A DNA stretch of 64,000 bases from Alopecurus myosuroides (taxonomy: Eukaryota > Streptophyta > Magnoliopsida > Poales > Poaceae), in contig CM054057.1 in the NCBI GenBank assembly GCA_028641055.1, positions 580,741,940-580,805,939 of the forward strand, given 5' to 3'. The first letter of the stretch is position 1; each line of letters opens with the position of its first letter. Position numbers and translations under genes: made by a program. The notes below the pieces were generated by a model. That model worked only from the letters and a program-made list of their open reading frames with translations, searched no databases and was not told the DNA's origin. This document shows positions 48,144 to 60,041 of the stretch, in pieces.

Positions 48144-49322
48144 ATGATGGAGCTGCACAAGTACTGGGGCGTGGGCGGCCGGCGGTGCGGCTCCTGCGAG
48201 GCGTCCCCGGCCGCCGTGCACTGCCGCACGTGCGCCGGGTACCTGTGCACGGCGTGCGACGCGCGCCCTGGGCACACCAAGGCCGGGCACGAGCGCGTGT
48301 GGGTGTGCGAGGTCTGCGAGCAGAACCCGGCCGCGGTCACCTGCAAGGCGGACGCGGCCGTGCTCTGCGCCGCGTGCGACTCCGACATCCACGACGCCAA
48401 CCCGCTGGCGCAGCGCCACGTGCGCGTGCCCGTCGCGCCCATCGGCTCGCCCGAGGCGGCCGCCGTCGCCGCCGAGGCCATGAGCATGTTCGCCGGCGGC
48501 GAGGCCCGCGCGGTGGAGCACCAGGACGAGCGGCGGCAGCAGCACGGGGCGTTCAACCTGAACCTCGAGGCCGGCAGCGGTAAGGAGGGCGAGAAGCAGA
48601 TGGACTACCTCTACTCTGACCTCGTGGACCCGTACCTCAGCCTCGAGTACGCGCGCTTCCCCCATGCCGACAGCGTCGTCCCCGGAGCCGGCGCGGTCCC
48701 CGCCGTCGAGCTGGACTTCGCGTGCGGGATCGCCGCCAAGCCGCCGCCGCCGCCGCCGTCGTCCTACAGCTCCTACGCGGCCACCGCCCACAGCGTGAGT
48801 TGCCTAGCCTTACGTCGATCGACTTTGCTATTGTAGATCAATTTTCTGACCGGGCACGTATATATCTGTTTCCAGGGCTCTTCGTCGGAGGTGGGCGTGG
48901 TGCCGGATGCCACCTTTGTCGGCGGCGTTGGCGCCGGGAGCTTCGAGCTCGACTTCACCCGGACCAAGCCACAAACCTACATGACGGCGTACACCGCGGC
49001 GCGCCCTCATCCGAGCCACGGTATGAGCATGCAGCAGGTACCGCCGGTGGACAACGCGGGGTACCTGACGGTGCCGGAGCGCGCGGTGGCGGTGACGGGG
49101 GAGGACAGGGAGGCGAAGCTGACGCGGTACCGGGAGAAGAGGAGGAACCGGCGGTTCGAGAAGACCATCCGGTACGCGTCCAGGAAGGCGTACGCCGAGG
49201 CGCGGCCGCGGGTCAAGGGCCGCTTCGCCAAGCGCACCGACGACGACGCCGAGGCGGAGGGCGCCGGCGCGGCGTCCTCGTACCTGCTCGACTTCGGCTA
49301 CGGCGTCGTGCCGTCCTTCTGA
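48144..49322 (+). CDS. CONSTANS-like zinc-finger transcription regulator (two B-boxes, CCT domain)
   Basis: Exons 48144-48794 and 48876-49322 join in frame across an 80-bp GT-AG intron, giving 365 aa. Residues 15-52 form B-box 1 (Cys15, 18, 27, 35, 38) and 55-95 form B-box 2 (Cys55, 58, 67, Asp70, Cys75, 78, His83, His92). The middle is acidic and Pro-rich. Exon 2 has [10 protein letters not shown], then the CCT domain at 295-337 ([19 protein letters not shown]...) and a C-terminal YGVVPSF. Two B-boxes, one intron before the CCT and the VP tail place it in group I of the CONSTANS family. Members bind DNA through CCT with NF-Y and act in photoperiod flowering or spike development. B-box 1 is unusual: Cys30 replaces the usual Asp and the loop before the last His is short. 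The ATG at 48144 is followed by a second at 48147; either may start. The exact orthologue is not assigned. Confidence 0.93.
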
Positions 49323-50002
49323 CCGATCGGCCGGCCGGCCGGCGGCGTTGCGCGCCTTGTGCTACCATTATTAATGTACACTACCTTAATTAGGGGGGCT
49401 AGCTAGCCAGAAGGGTCAGATTTCTCGTTACTACCGTGCCAACTAGTACCACATTTCATCACCTGGGACCTGCCCAATTTTGTGCTCGGGGAGTAGCGCG
49501 TCCCGTTCCACTTTGTAAATCCTTTTTGAGCCAAAAAATATCCAAGCAAGAATCGATAGGGCGTAGCAAGAGCTCATCTGATTGATTGCCCAAGATAAGT
49601 CGTTGGAAAGTTCTGAGAGTGATCTGTCGGTAGGCACAGTAGGATCTCGCGCCATGACAAAGTAAACCCAAATTCTCCCATATCACGTGAAGAAAGCTTT
49701 ACACCACGGGGTGGTGGGTCCCCTCCAAGATGTTGGCGGATGAACCAATCATCTGCCACTCTGCCCCGTCGAGCTGGTTCTGGGTCCCACCCAGATCCGG
49801 TGCGCGCCAGAAAATAATCGGCGATCAGCTGTGCACAATTTTATACAGCTCGTGCAGGTTGACACGCGGCGTGGCCGTCGAGGATCCGCCTGGTTACCGA
49901 TACGACGGCATCCAGTTCGTCAGCCGTAATTGTGTGGAATTGACCGGTGTACCCCTCTTGGTGCGGCGAGTCGGCGAGTCGACCCGTTAGCGTCGGGATT
50001 AT
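49323..50002. other. 3' flank of the CONSTANS-like gene
   Basis: Contains the 3' UTR (ATTATTAATGTA near 49369 could serve as a poly(A) signal) and then intergenic DNA. No further gene or RNA is recognised. Confidence 0.5.
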
Positions 50003-50005
50003 TAA

Positions 50006-50323
50006 GGCCATCTACAGTGTGTGCAAATTTGGGTGTCAAATACCCTATTTGGCTTGTGCCATTGGTTCCCTACACTGTAGATGTGTCAAATCCAAATAAT
50101 TTGGTATAGAAGCAACTGGAAGATCTAATGCCAAATTTTTATAAGTGAATAAAATAGTAGGATGAAGGGGTGGAACTAGAGAGAGTGTGTGCAGCCCAAA
50201 ATAGTTTATTATATTACTTTATACATGATGGGTCACACAATAAGGGAATTTGACATTTGGCATTGGCTTAATGCCAAATAAATCTATGTGGCAAATTTAA
50301 CTTTAACAACATTTTGGATGCTC
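50006..50323. mobile_element. Tourist-like (PIF/Harbinger) MITE
   Basis: 318 bp with imperfect terminal inverted repeats GGCCATCTACAGTGT and GAGCATCCAAAATGT, flanked by the 3-bp target duplication TAA (50003-50005, 50324-50326). It is AT-rich and non-coding with internal inverted pieces (TTTGGCATT / AATGCCAAA). It lies about 0.7 kb downstream of the CONSTANS-like gene. Confidence 0.65.
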
Positions 50324-50326
50324 TAA

Positions 50327-51711
50327 GGGTCAATAGTATATTTTCCTGCCGGACCGCTACATGACGCTTACGGTACGACCGAGACGCTCGGTATATTTTG
50401 TCGAAAATCTCAAAAATAAAATGACGAAGTTACCACACGGGTCTCACCTGTCATAGAGTTTTCTCCATATCCAAATCAAACCGTGTACACAACGAACCTC
50501 TGATGTCTAACATTTGAGAACATAGAATAGGAGGACGTGAACACGAGCGTAAAATATTTTCCGTACAAAATAATTTGGTTTTACTTCTTAAATTGGTTTT
50601 CACCAATTGTCTTTACTCTTGACTTTTTGGTCTGCGAAGAAAATCAATTATGCGAGACACAATTTCGTCGATTTTAGATTTTGAATAGATAGAGTTCTTA
50701 CGAGCCCAAGGCTTGGGCTCGGGCATTCTCCCTCTCCGAGTTAGTCTTTGCAGTATTTGCAACACCTTCACGATGATTTTCAGTTGTTATTCATTTGGTT
50801 TGTTCCATCGGAAAGTGCCAAACGCCACAACTTTGGAGCTTCCGCGTGACGACACGATCGAGTCAATCGTAATTACTTTCTATCAGCAGCACCCGGCCTC
50901 CACCCCAACCATGCACAAGTCCTCTTCTTTATTTTGTGACGACTTCCTGACATGAGTTAATAGAGCGGTATTCATGCGCATATGGTAGCAAATGTCATGA
51001 CACACTGGCAAGCAGTGACGTCGAGGTCGTTGTCACCAACATCATAGTCAACGGGGCGAGGGGGCTCGAGAGGTTCCATGCGAGGGGTTAGACCGGGCCA
51101 GTAGAGGCAGGGAGCACGGGGTAGAGCGACTCTGGTTGTGGTCGCGGCCGGAGACGAGGGCAGTTCGCAGGCATCAGACGGCAGCGAGGGATCCCAAAAG
51201 CGAGCGACCCCGTCTGGTGCCGTCGGTAAAAACTATGGTCGCGGGCGGCACGATGTGGTGGGGCCAGGGAGAATGGCTCCGGGGTCGGGAGGTTGAAGAA
51301 GATAATGTGTACGTCTTTTTTTTTCTCGTTTTACATGTTTTGTCAATCCGTTTCTGGTGTAAGCAGACACAATGAAATAGGCAACTGACTTTTAAGTAAT
51401 TATTACAAATAAATTACAGGTATCGGCCCCGCATAATTCTTGTACCGGTCACATATAATTTTTGTACCGGCCCTACAGTCTCGGTACCGTCCAGTTCCAC
51501 CAGTCTGGTACCGTGTATTTTATCACCGTCAGATCGGTATGGATAGACGGTTTATAAAAATGCCAACCACCGTAAAACTTATAAAATGTGAAATATGACG
51601 TTTGTATAATATTTTCATATCCAATTCCATTTGAGTTCTCCTAAGTTTTGATTTTTTTATTCCAATTCATGTTGAGTTCCCGGTTTCGAATTCCTTGTGT
51701 TCGTTTTGAAA
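50327..51711. other. Intergenic region without recognisable gene
   Basis: Short ORFs only, none with a domain. Several GGTACCG/CGGTACC motifs cluster at 51440-51540. A GC-rich patch at 51030-51290 holds no supported gene. Confidence 0.5.
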
Positions 51712-52846
51712 TTTTAGTCTCGAACTTCTATTCAACTAATCTTACAGTAATTTTGAGCTCAAGGATTGCTAGCTGCCATGGTTGGAAGCTAAGAGACGTG
51801 TGCTACAATTATTCTAATTTTTTTTCCAATGTCGATCAACTTACGATAAGGTCTAGCACCTTGTGTACAAGCAAACGGTGCAATACCTTTTCTGAAAGCG
51901 TGTACGAAATCCATAAAACGTTTTCCACAACAGCTACTTTCCAGCACTCGCTTTCTATAGTATAGATATATAGGCTCTTGCTATTGTAGGGCATTTTGGG
52001 CATTGCTCGCCAGCAGGACCTGTTTTAGGTGACAGAGAAAGCTGGCTATAGGTTGACATGCATCGCATCACTGCCTAATTAAGGTGACCGAGGTAGCTAA
52101 CCTCCTAACGGCGTCATGGCCATAAAGTTAATCTTTGTCTCTTTCCAGCTTTTAGAAATTATTGGAGGCTGCAGCTAGCTGGGTGATACAAGCAGAGCGG
52201 TTGCTTTCAGGAAATCTTTTGTTATGGGCACTGAAGATACAATTGTCCTCCCTAAGTTTATGATATACTTGGACTTGACAGAACTGTCTATGTTAGGATG
52301 ATGCTAGAAGGAGTAATGTAGAATCCAGTGGTTGAGGAGATGGCTTTTTTTTTTCCAAAAGTTTTGCAAAGCGAGCTATTTTAGTATTGGAAACATGCAT
52401 GCACGATTGCACTTATGTTGAGACCTATCTGCTAGTGTTTTTTTTAGGGACCGAGTGTTAATTCAAAGGTGCACTCAGGAACAGAAGCCAAAAGAAAAGT
52501 GGTTTGGGGTGGAAATTTCAATTACTTATTGACATTTGAAAGAAATATACACATGTTACTCAAGACTTTACAATTTTGATAAGAAGAATTCGTCCGACCT
52601 AATAAACAAGTTTAATGCTCACAGTTTTCTCAACGTGCAGAAATTTTGTTCTTCACTATGAAAATATATAAGATTATAGAATTGAACATCTAGATCAATT
52701 TTATGCACGATTTCTTACGTTTTTTTAACTATGTTGTAGAATTTAGAGCCTCTCGCCTACCTAGCTAACACTCTTGTCCTTGAATGCTATGCCTCAGAAA
52801 GAAAATATTTGCCATAAAAAAGAATCATAAATATCATTATCATATT

Positions 52847-52940
52847 CTCCCTCCAATCCACAAAAGGTGTCGCTTATTTTGCACTAAGCTAGTACAAACT
52901 TTGTATTAAGTAAGCGACACTTTTTATGGATTGGAGGGAG
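52847..52940. mobile_element. Stowaway-type MITE
   Basis: 94 bp with near-perfect terminal inverted repeats CTCCCTCCAATCCACAAAA / TTTTTATGGATTGGAGGGAG, followed by TA, as expected for Tc1/mariner-derived Stowaway elements. Copy 2 of the R repeat (around 63355-63365) has continuous sequence here, an empty site. Confidence 0.85.
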
Positions 52941-53081
52941 TATTATTTCGGCCCACTAATAGAAACTGGCCTACTATTTTATGATGATTTGGCGTACTCC
53001 AACTGAAACGGCCCATGATTACTTTTCTTGCATGCTCCGCCACTGAATGTGATGATAAATCATCAAGACAATCCTTATAGA

Positions 53082-56000
53082 CATAGACAGACCTACCGCA
53101 GGGGCAAGCAGGGGCAATCGCCCCGGGTCTGCTCGCGTGGATTCTTTTTTGTATCGGTCGGCTCTGCTGCGCCCCCCCAATTGCTCGGTCGGTTGCCCCC
53201 AATCGCTAGGCCAGAGAAAAAAATTCCCTCGCAGACTCTCGTTCGCAACCTAGCCCAATCCTGATCGAAACCGCCCGCCTCGTCCCAGTAGCCGGCGGCC
53301 TGCCTTTGCCCCACGCCGTCTCCCCCTCCTACCGCCGCTGGCCGCCCCACTCCCTCTGCGGCTCTGCCCCTCTCGGCCTCTCCTGTCTCCTCCCACGACC
53401 CCCGGCGGCCGCCGGTTCATCTCCGCTTGGTGCCCTGGTCCACTGCTCCGTCCGCGGTCCGGCTGATGGATTCGGACGACAGACTCGATGAGAAGGCGTG
53501 TTTGATTCTCTAGCAGCTGGAAGAAGAGGAAGAGGAGGAGGCAGCAGCATCTGCGGCGGCGGCATCTGCTTCAGCTCCGCCTTGTCCCGCGCCAGAAGAC
53601 CCCGACGCCCCTCTGATTGATTCCGACGACTTTCTAGATGAGGAGGCTTACTTCATTGCACTACAGCTAGAGGAAGAGGAAGAGGCTACAGCTCCGGCGG
53701 CGGCGGCACAAAATGGCACCGGCACAGCAACCAAACGCAAAAGAGCCCAACAGGTTCAGGTAACTCTTCCCTTTTGCCACTTTGTTTCAAAGCTGCTTTT
53801 ATCGTTGGGACTATAAATAAGCATGTAGCACTAAATTTTATTTTCAATTTTGATGTTTTAGGATTCAGAAGCTATTGCGTTTAATCAAGCTGATGTGGTT
53901 ACCGATCCCGGCATGCGAAGACAGATTGAAGAGTATGCTACCCAAGAAATTAGAGATACAATGAGGAGGGCGTATTTGTCGAAGGGGCCATGTCGCTTGA
54001 TAGGTCATGAATTTCCTCGCAGAACCTTTGGCAAAGATCGGCGCCCATTTTAAGAAGCATGGTGTAAAGGTTTTGACTGGTTAGAGTATAGTGTCGCGAA
54101 AGATGCAGCCTATTGTTTCTATTGTTTTCTTTTCAAATCTTCAAGCATTTGTAAATTTTTTGGATATGATGTCTTCACGAAGATAGGGTTTAGAAATTGG
54201 AAAAAAGGGCCGGAGTACTTCAACCTTCATGTAGGTAAACAAAACAACGCTCACTACAATGCTAGAAAACATTGTGAAGATTTTAGGAATCAAATGCAAA
54301 GTGTTTCATATGCCATTACTTGTCATGCTGAGAAATCAAATCTTGAATATGAAGAATGCTTGAGGGTTGTTGTAGGTGTTGCAAGATTTCTTGTTTCACA
54401 AGGCTTAGCATTTCGTGGGCATGATGAGTCTGAGACTTCCAAGAACAAGGGTAATTTTCGTGAGATGGTGGATTGGTTTGCCAAAAGATGTAGCCGATGT
54501 GATGAATGCCAATGCTCCTCGCAATCATAAATTGAATTCTCCTAAAATTCAGAAACAAATAGTACAAGCATGTGTAGAAAAGACTATGGAAGTCATAATG
54601 AATGAACTTGGGGATGGTAATTTCGCACCACTTGTCCATGAGTCTCGTGACTCATCAGTTAGAGAGAAAATGGCCGTGATTGTGAGGTTAGTTATTTGGC
54701 ACTATTTATTCTGTAACTTTAAATACTCTCCTAGTCACCTCTTATGTTTATTCTAACTTCATATTTTGTTGGTTGTAGATTTGTGAACCAAAAAGGGGAG
54801 ATGTTGGAAAGATTGCTTGGCGTTGAGCATGTTGTTGATACTATATCGACTTCTTTGAAAAGATCTTTAGATGCAATGTTTGTCAAACATAATCTATCTA
54901 TGTATAGATTGAGAGGACAAGATTATGATGGTGCCTCAAATATGCGTGGTGAACTTAATGGATTGAAGAAATTGATGTTAGATGTCAACCCTCATGCTTT
55001 TTATGTGCATTGTTTTCCCCACCAACTCCAATTGGTGGAGGTTGCAGTTGTGAAAGGAGTTCTTGCAGTTAGTGATTTCTTTGGGCATACAAACAAGATT
55101 GTCACCATGGTTAGTGTTTTTATTTGTCATTTATTTGGGCATACAAAACTCCAATATATTGTCCATTATGTGTGTGCTTCTAAATGCACATATTTTTATT
55201 TTGTATGTGGGTGCCTCTTGTAGGAGAAAAGATGCATTGTTAGAGAAGCATCATGACAAATTGGTGTCACAATTAGAGAATGGAGATATTGTGTCAGGAA
55301 GTGGTCAACATCAAGAGACAAGCTTAGTAAGAGAAGATGATACACGTTGGGGGTCACACCATAGAACTCTAATCCGTTTATATCAAATGTGAGATTCTGT
55401 GGTTGAAGTGCTCCAAATTATTGCTGAGGATGGGACATATATGAATGATAGAGGCGTGGCTTCAGGTTATCTCATAAACATGGAAACCTTTGAACTTGCT
55501 ATTATCTTGCATTTGATACTTCGAGTTCTTGGTTTAACAAATTATTTGTCTCAAGCATTGCAACAAAAAAATCAAACATAGTGTGTGCCATAAAAAGTCT
55601 ACTGCAAAAGTGTAGAGATGATGGATGGGAGCCTCTTTTGTTGGCTGCTACTAACTTTTGTGTTAGAAGAAATATTCTAGTGCCAAGTATGGCTGATAAG
55701 ATTTTTGCTAGAGGTTATCCAAGGAGCTCACGCAAAATGGTCACTAACTTCCATCACTACAAGGTACAAATATTCAATGAGGTGATTGATAGAAACATAG
55801 TTGAGATGAATCATCGATTTAGTGAAACCTCCACACGCTTGTTACAATGCATTGCATGCCTTGATCCTAGGGAGTCATTTAGTAGCTTTGATCATGAGAA
55901 GATACTTGATTTGCAAGTATTTACTCTGTTGATTTCTCTTCACAAGATTGCTATCTCTTGATTGATCAACTTAATGTATATGTTCATGTGATGAGAAGTA

Positions 56001-56635
56001 GCCCATATTTCTTGATTTGTGATTGTCTAAGTGGTCTTGCTCTCAAGTTGGTTAAAACCAGGCAACATTTGGTCTTTCCATTGGTTTATCGCCTCATTAG
56101 ACTTGCATTGATATTGCCCGTGGCAACATCATCAGTTGAGAGGGCTTTCTCAGCCATAAATATTGTAAAGACGGATCTCCGAAACAAGATAAGTGCCGAT
56201 TGGCTCAATGATTTGATGGTTTGCTTTGTTGAGCGGGAGATATTTGCAAACATTGATGACAAGGAGATTATGAAACACTTCCATGCCTTGAGGAACCGTC
56301 GAGGCCATCTCCCTCGACCACCTCGTGTTCCTTCCACTACTTCAACTTGATGGTACGGTGTTCTCTCTTTAAAAGTTACAATTTTTGCCACTATATACAT
56401 AATATTTTTGCTTAAATGTTGTAGGTTTGCCAACAGAGTGTTTGGGCTACAAGAGACCTTTTGTTAGTAGTTTCTAAGATGTTTGTAGAACTTTTCATGA
56501 TTTTAGTAGTTGAATCTTATCCATGTTAAAAACCGAATATTTCGAGACCGTTTATTGTGTTAGAAGCACTTTGATTTGTGCTTAAAAAAATGTTCTAAAT
56601 TGTTCGCCCCGGAAAACATAAATTCCTGGGTGGTG
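53082..56635 (+). mobile_element. hAT-superfamily DNA transposon
   Basis: 3554 bp flanked by a perfect 8-bp target duplication CTTATAGA (53074-53081 and 56636-56643). Copy 2 of the R repeat retains the unoccupied site CAGTCCTTAGACAAATT at about 63486. The ends are degenerate inverted repeats: left CATAGACAGACCTACC, right end inverse CACCACCCAGGAAT; both look like worn versions of a CAGGGGCGGA-type hAT end. It contains a decayed transposase gene on the plus strand. Confidence 0.85.
53466..56350 (+). pseudogene. hAT transposase (DUF4371/ZMYM1-like), decayed
   Basis: Exon 1 (from ATG 53466) encodes two related acidic modules, DSDDRLDEKA and DSDDFLDEEA, each before a Glu run; a TAG at 53511 interrupts it. 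After a GT-AG intron, exon 2 (53862 on) has a TTF-like zinc-finger region (CKGFDW...AAYCFYCFLF), a TAA at 54051, and a frameshift near 54485. Later exons give the catalytic-domain motifs GQDYDGASNMRG (about 54915), HCFPHQLQL (about 55010) and DDTRWGSH (about 55340), a TGA at 55390 and a TAG near 55579. The hAT dimerisation motif VATSSVERAFSAI (about 56120) closes the gene. Domain order is that of plant hAT transposases with a DUF4371-type core. At least four stops make it non-functional. Several stops fit C-to-T or G-to-A changes. Confidence 0.88.
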
Positions 56636-57095
56636 CTTATAGACAAACTCTATTATCATCTTGGTTACACGTGTGTTATGTAGAAACATTTATCAAGATA
56701 TTAAATAGATCCAAACATATATATGTACATCAAAGTCGCCTACATTGATTATTAGGAAAATTTGATTATGTCATCTTCTATGGTTTTCTTGATTAAGAGA
56801 TGTTTTAAAAAAATATCCCTACACAAAAAAAATTTAAAATGTTATTATTTTCTTTGGAAACATGGAGTTCTACTTGAACACCTCTATTTTCCATGAACAC
56901 ACTTGGCTTGTCTCACACTTAAGTTTGAATTTTGATAATATGCAAATAATCATGTTTTTATGTTGTTACATACAACAAAAATTGCTATTAAAACTGAAAC
57001 TACATGCCATATTAGAAATTGTTATGAATATTAAAAAATATAATTAGAAAGAAGTAAACATATTTAGTATAAATACTTTATGGCTTAGCTAAGGC

Positions 57096-57542
57096 CGACT
57101 AGCAGCACCAACTAGTGCTCACATTCCTAGCATAGAATAATCATAAATTCTAAATTCCATCAAACCTTTCAATATATCCAAGGCATAATACTTGGTACAA
57201 CAGTAAATTTTCTAGCATAACTAATAGCACTCGAACTCCATGATGTCGTGGTTATAACAGTAAATTATTTTTATTCCAAAAGTTTTGCAAAGCGAGCCGG
57301 CCGGCCACGACGCCGTGGCTCCGGGCGGCGGCACCTCTCTCACCGGAGATGCGTTGACGGGCTCGATCTGGTGGAGAAGGTTGAGCATGAGGGTGTTGGG
57401 GGCGTGGGAGAGGAGGGTATGGCGGAACGGAGGAGTGGCCAGGGATGAGGGGGTAAGATGGTGGTATAGAGAACGCCGGCGAGGGGCTGGGAGCAGCAGC
57501 CTCGTCGATTTGGATGATGAAGAGGGAGAGCGACCTGAGGGG
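57096..57542. other. Junction between the two R-repeat copies
   Basis: AT-rich sequence followed at 57278 by a 22-bp piece of R (CAAAAGTTTTGCAAAGCGAG) fused to a GC-rich block (57296-57540) not present in copy 1. ORFs here lack domains. The fragment may mark a recombination point. Confidence 0.45.
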
Positions 57543-57840
57543 TTCGTTTTAATTTTTTAGCCTCGAATTTCCAGTCAACAAATCTTACAGTAATTTTGAC
57601 CTTCAAGGATTGAAGTACGGAGAGTGCTCGGGATGCTAGCTGCCATGGTTGGAAGCTAAGACGTGCTACAATTATTCTAATTTTATTCTCGAATGTCGAT
57701 CAAGTTACGATAAGGTCTAGCACCTTTGTGCACAAGAAAACGGTGCAATCCCTTTTCTGAAAGCGTGTACGAAATCCTGATAAAATGTTTTCCACAACAG
57801 CTATTTTCCAGCACTCGCTTTCTAGTATAGACTAGTAATA

Positions 57841-59277
57841 GTGCACGTGCAATGCACGTGTCATACGGAATATCCAATACATCCATTAGTTTTAGTAAAC
57901 TCATTTGGTTTTTACATGTTCTTCCGGTCGCAGTCAAAGGCACAAATTAAGATTACCATGAGCTTCACTATTTCAGCAACGAAAGAGAATGTAATTAATG
58001 AACAAATGCTTGTTGGGTGGACATGCTAGAATATCAGGTGCCAATGTCGAATTGGCTTAGTTTTATGCATATATGGTGAACACATTACTTGCCAAATAAA
58101 ACCCAAATGTAACAAACCCTGAGATAAAAAGAATTGTACTGATTCTAGAAGCTCGTCACAAACTGGCAAGCTCAATGAGTTGTGGGTTCCTCCCTTCCTC
58201 TTTCCATTATGGTAGTATAAAAAAGTGGCACTTTTTTGTAAAATAATTGTAATTCAGTGAAAGTGCAAACGTTCATTTACAATTTCATTAGTTCGTACCA
58301 TTTGGTTATTTTTTTCCTTTTATATTCAGAAAAGACGTAGTGCAGATAAGTTACAGGAAAATAGCAAAAAAATGATGGGTGTTAACATGCTTGATTATTG
58401 GTACACTGTCAAGGAGGATCATACTATTATAATAACCGAAGGTCATAGAGGTCCTAAAAAAGGGCGGTGCTCCTTCGTTCCCTTCTGTTTTGGCACCTGG
58501 AAAAATAAAGAGTGAAAATTTTACAAATTACTTTTGTCAGATAACCTTTTTTTTTAATGAAATTACGTTAACTGAAAACGGTACGTATGGAGCTGCTAAA
58601 TAAATTCCCAATCGACTAAGATATGTATATGGTACTTTTATTTTCTTTTACCATCAGTTTACAATAATGGTTTTGAACATTAATCCAAGCTATAAGAAGC
58701 ATATGGTCAAGAACTCGAGATTAAAGAAAATAAGGACTAATCATGCATTTTACTTCATAGGATACTACCACAAAGGGACGATTCAGTTGCATACCCTTTG
58801 GGTTTTGTCCAGTTTTTTTTTCTCCAGGTCAGGTGGCTCACCGTCAAACACAAACCTGGTGTAGACATTAAGTAGGTAACGTATAGCACATGCGACCACA
58901 TGAACGGATCAGACTTACACATATTTTGTTCCTACTTCTAGCAATATTAGAGTTTGTTTCAACATACCTTGCGTATGACTGCATTTTACTTACAACGTAA
59001 ATCATATGAGGTAATAAACATTACCAGTTCACAACCATTCACATAAGAAATTTGAGGGGCAAATAATGAAGTAGACATTCTTTTTCCTTGCCTTGTAAGT
59101 CCAGCAGCTTCAGTGATCCAGAACTTCTGTCCATTTTCCTCTGAACCACAATGTAGAGAAATGGATATGGAAACAACAAAATATCCGACGGAAAGACATA
59201 GGAAGAAGACAAGACTACTTTCTGGTAAGAGGCATCCTTTTATCTGCTATTTATATATAGTAAGAAGACAAGACTAC
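57841..59277. other. Unassigned insert in R copy 2
   Basis: Begins with the palindromic GTGCACGTGCAATGCACGTG near 57841-57860 and continues 1.4 kb with no counterpart in copy 1. No coding sequence or terminal structure is recognisable. A 19-bp direct repeat containing GAAGACAAGACTACTTT occurs at 59203-59221 and 59262-59280. Confidence 0.4.
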
Positions 59278-60040
59278 TTTTTTTTGATAAAGGAATGTAT
59301 ATTAATATCGCGGAGATAAAAATTACACCCAGCCTTTGCAACAACGTAATAACCAGAGCTATTACGGATGCACACAGCCGAAAGACAATAAGAAGAAGAA
59401 ATAAAAAGTCCCGCTACAGAGTTACAATCCTTACAACAGCTGCACTACCACCACCAAAACAACACCTGGTGTCCAATTCTTCAAAAGCAACGTCTTAAAA
59501 AAGAACTGTACCAGGCACAACCAATTAAGGCCAGACCGTGGGTTTTCACACTGAAGATAATCCCCGCTCTCAAAAACAGTGACTCCAACAAGACCACTGT
59601 CAGGCACAACCAATTAAGGCCAGACCTTCGGTTTTCACCCTGAAAGGTAGGACTTTGGACTTCACGTATGCTTTCGTCCCCTCTTACATGCCGCTACTCC
59701 AAGTCATGAAACACCGAGCCAGTTCATCATCGCCACAAAGATTCAAACCATCATTGTCAGTACTCAGATCTCGCTTTCCATGTCATTCTCCGCCAGCACG
59801 AAAGCCATCAGAGCTTCGAAGCGCTCCTTGTGAAATCCCCGATCGAGGAATCTCCAAGCATAAGTCACCTAATGGAGTTCACCAGCGGAGCCTTCCGGAA
59901 CTCAACTATCCAGCCAGATCAATGAGAGCCGTCATCAAACAGATCTTCATCTTGACGCGAGAAGAACCCTAGGACCACCTGCTTTATTATGATGTCTCGC
60001 ATCCCCGACGCTGCGGAACAACTCCAAACAGGATGCACAA
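59278..60040 (-). mobile_element. 5'-truncated LINE fragment (minus strand)
   Basis: On the minus strand the sequence ends in a 3'-UTR-like stretch (GTAATTTTTATCTCCGCG) and a poly(A) run (T run at 59278-59285 on the plus strand), the usual 3' end of grass LINEs. An internal tandem duplication of about 89 bp contains CAGGCACAACCAATTAAGGC twice (59512, 59601). No reverse-transcriptase ORF remains. The right border is cut by the Athila gag fragment. Confidence 0.6.
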
Positions 60041-60041
60041 A

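Larger units (their letters stand above)
51712..57095. repeat. R-repeat, tandem copy 1
   Basis: Blocks 51712-51970, 52078-52500, 52560-53073 and 56636-57095 correspond in the same order and orientation to blocks in 57543-63990. Shared landmarks include TGCTAGCTGCCATGGTTGGA, AACGGCGTCATGGCCATAA and CAAAAGTTTTGCAAAGCGAG. This copy is interrupted by a Stowaway MITE and an hAT element that copy 2 lacks. The repeat has no coding capacity of its own that I can recognise. Confidence 0.85.

Noticed and set aside
48039..48791. 250-codon minus-strand ORF opposite the CONSTANS-like gene
   Set aside because: It is antisense to B-box coding sequence in very GC-rich DNA, Arg/Ala/Gly-rich, and has no domain.
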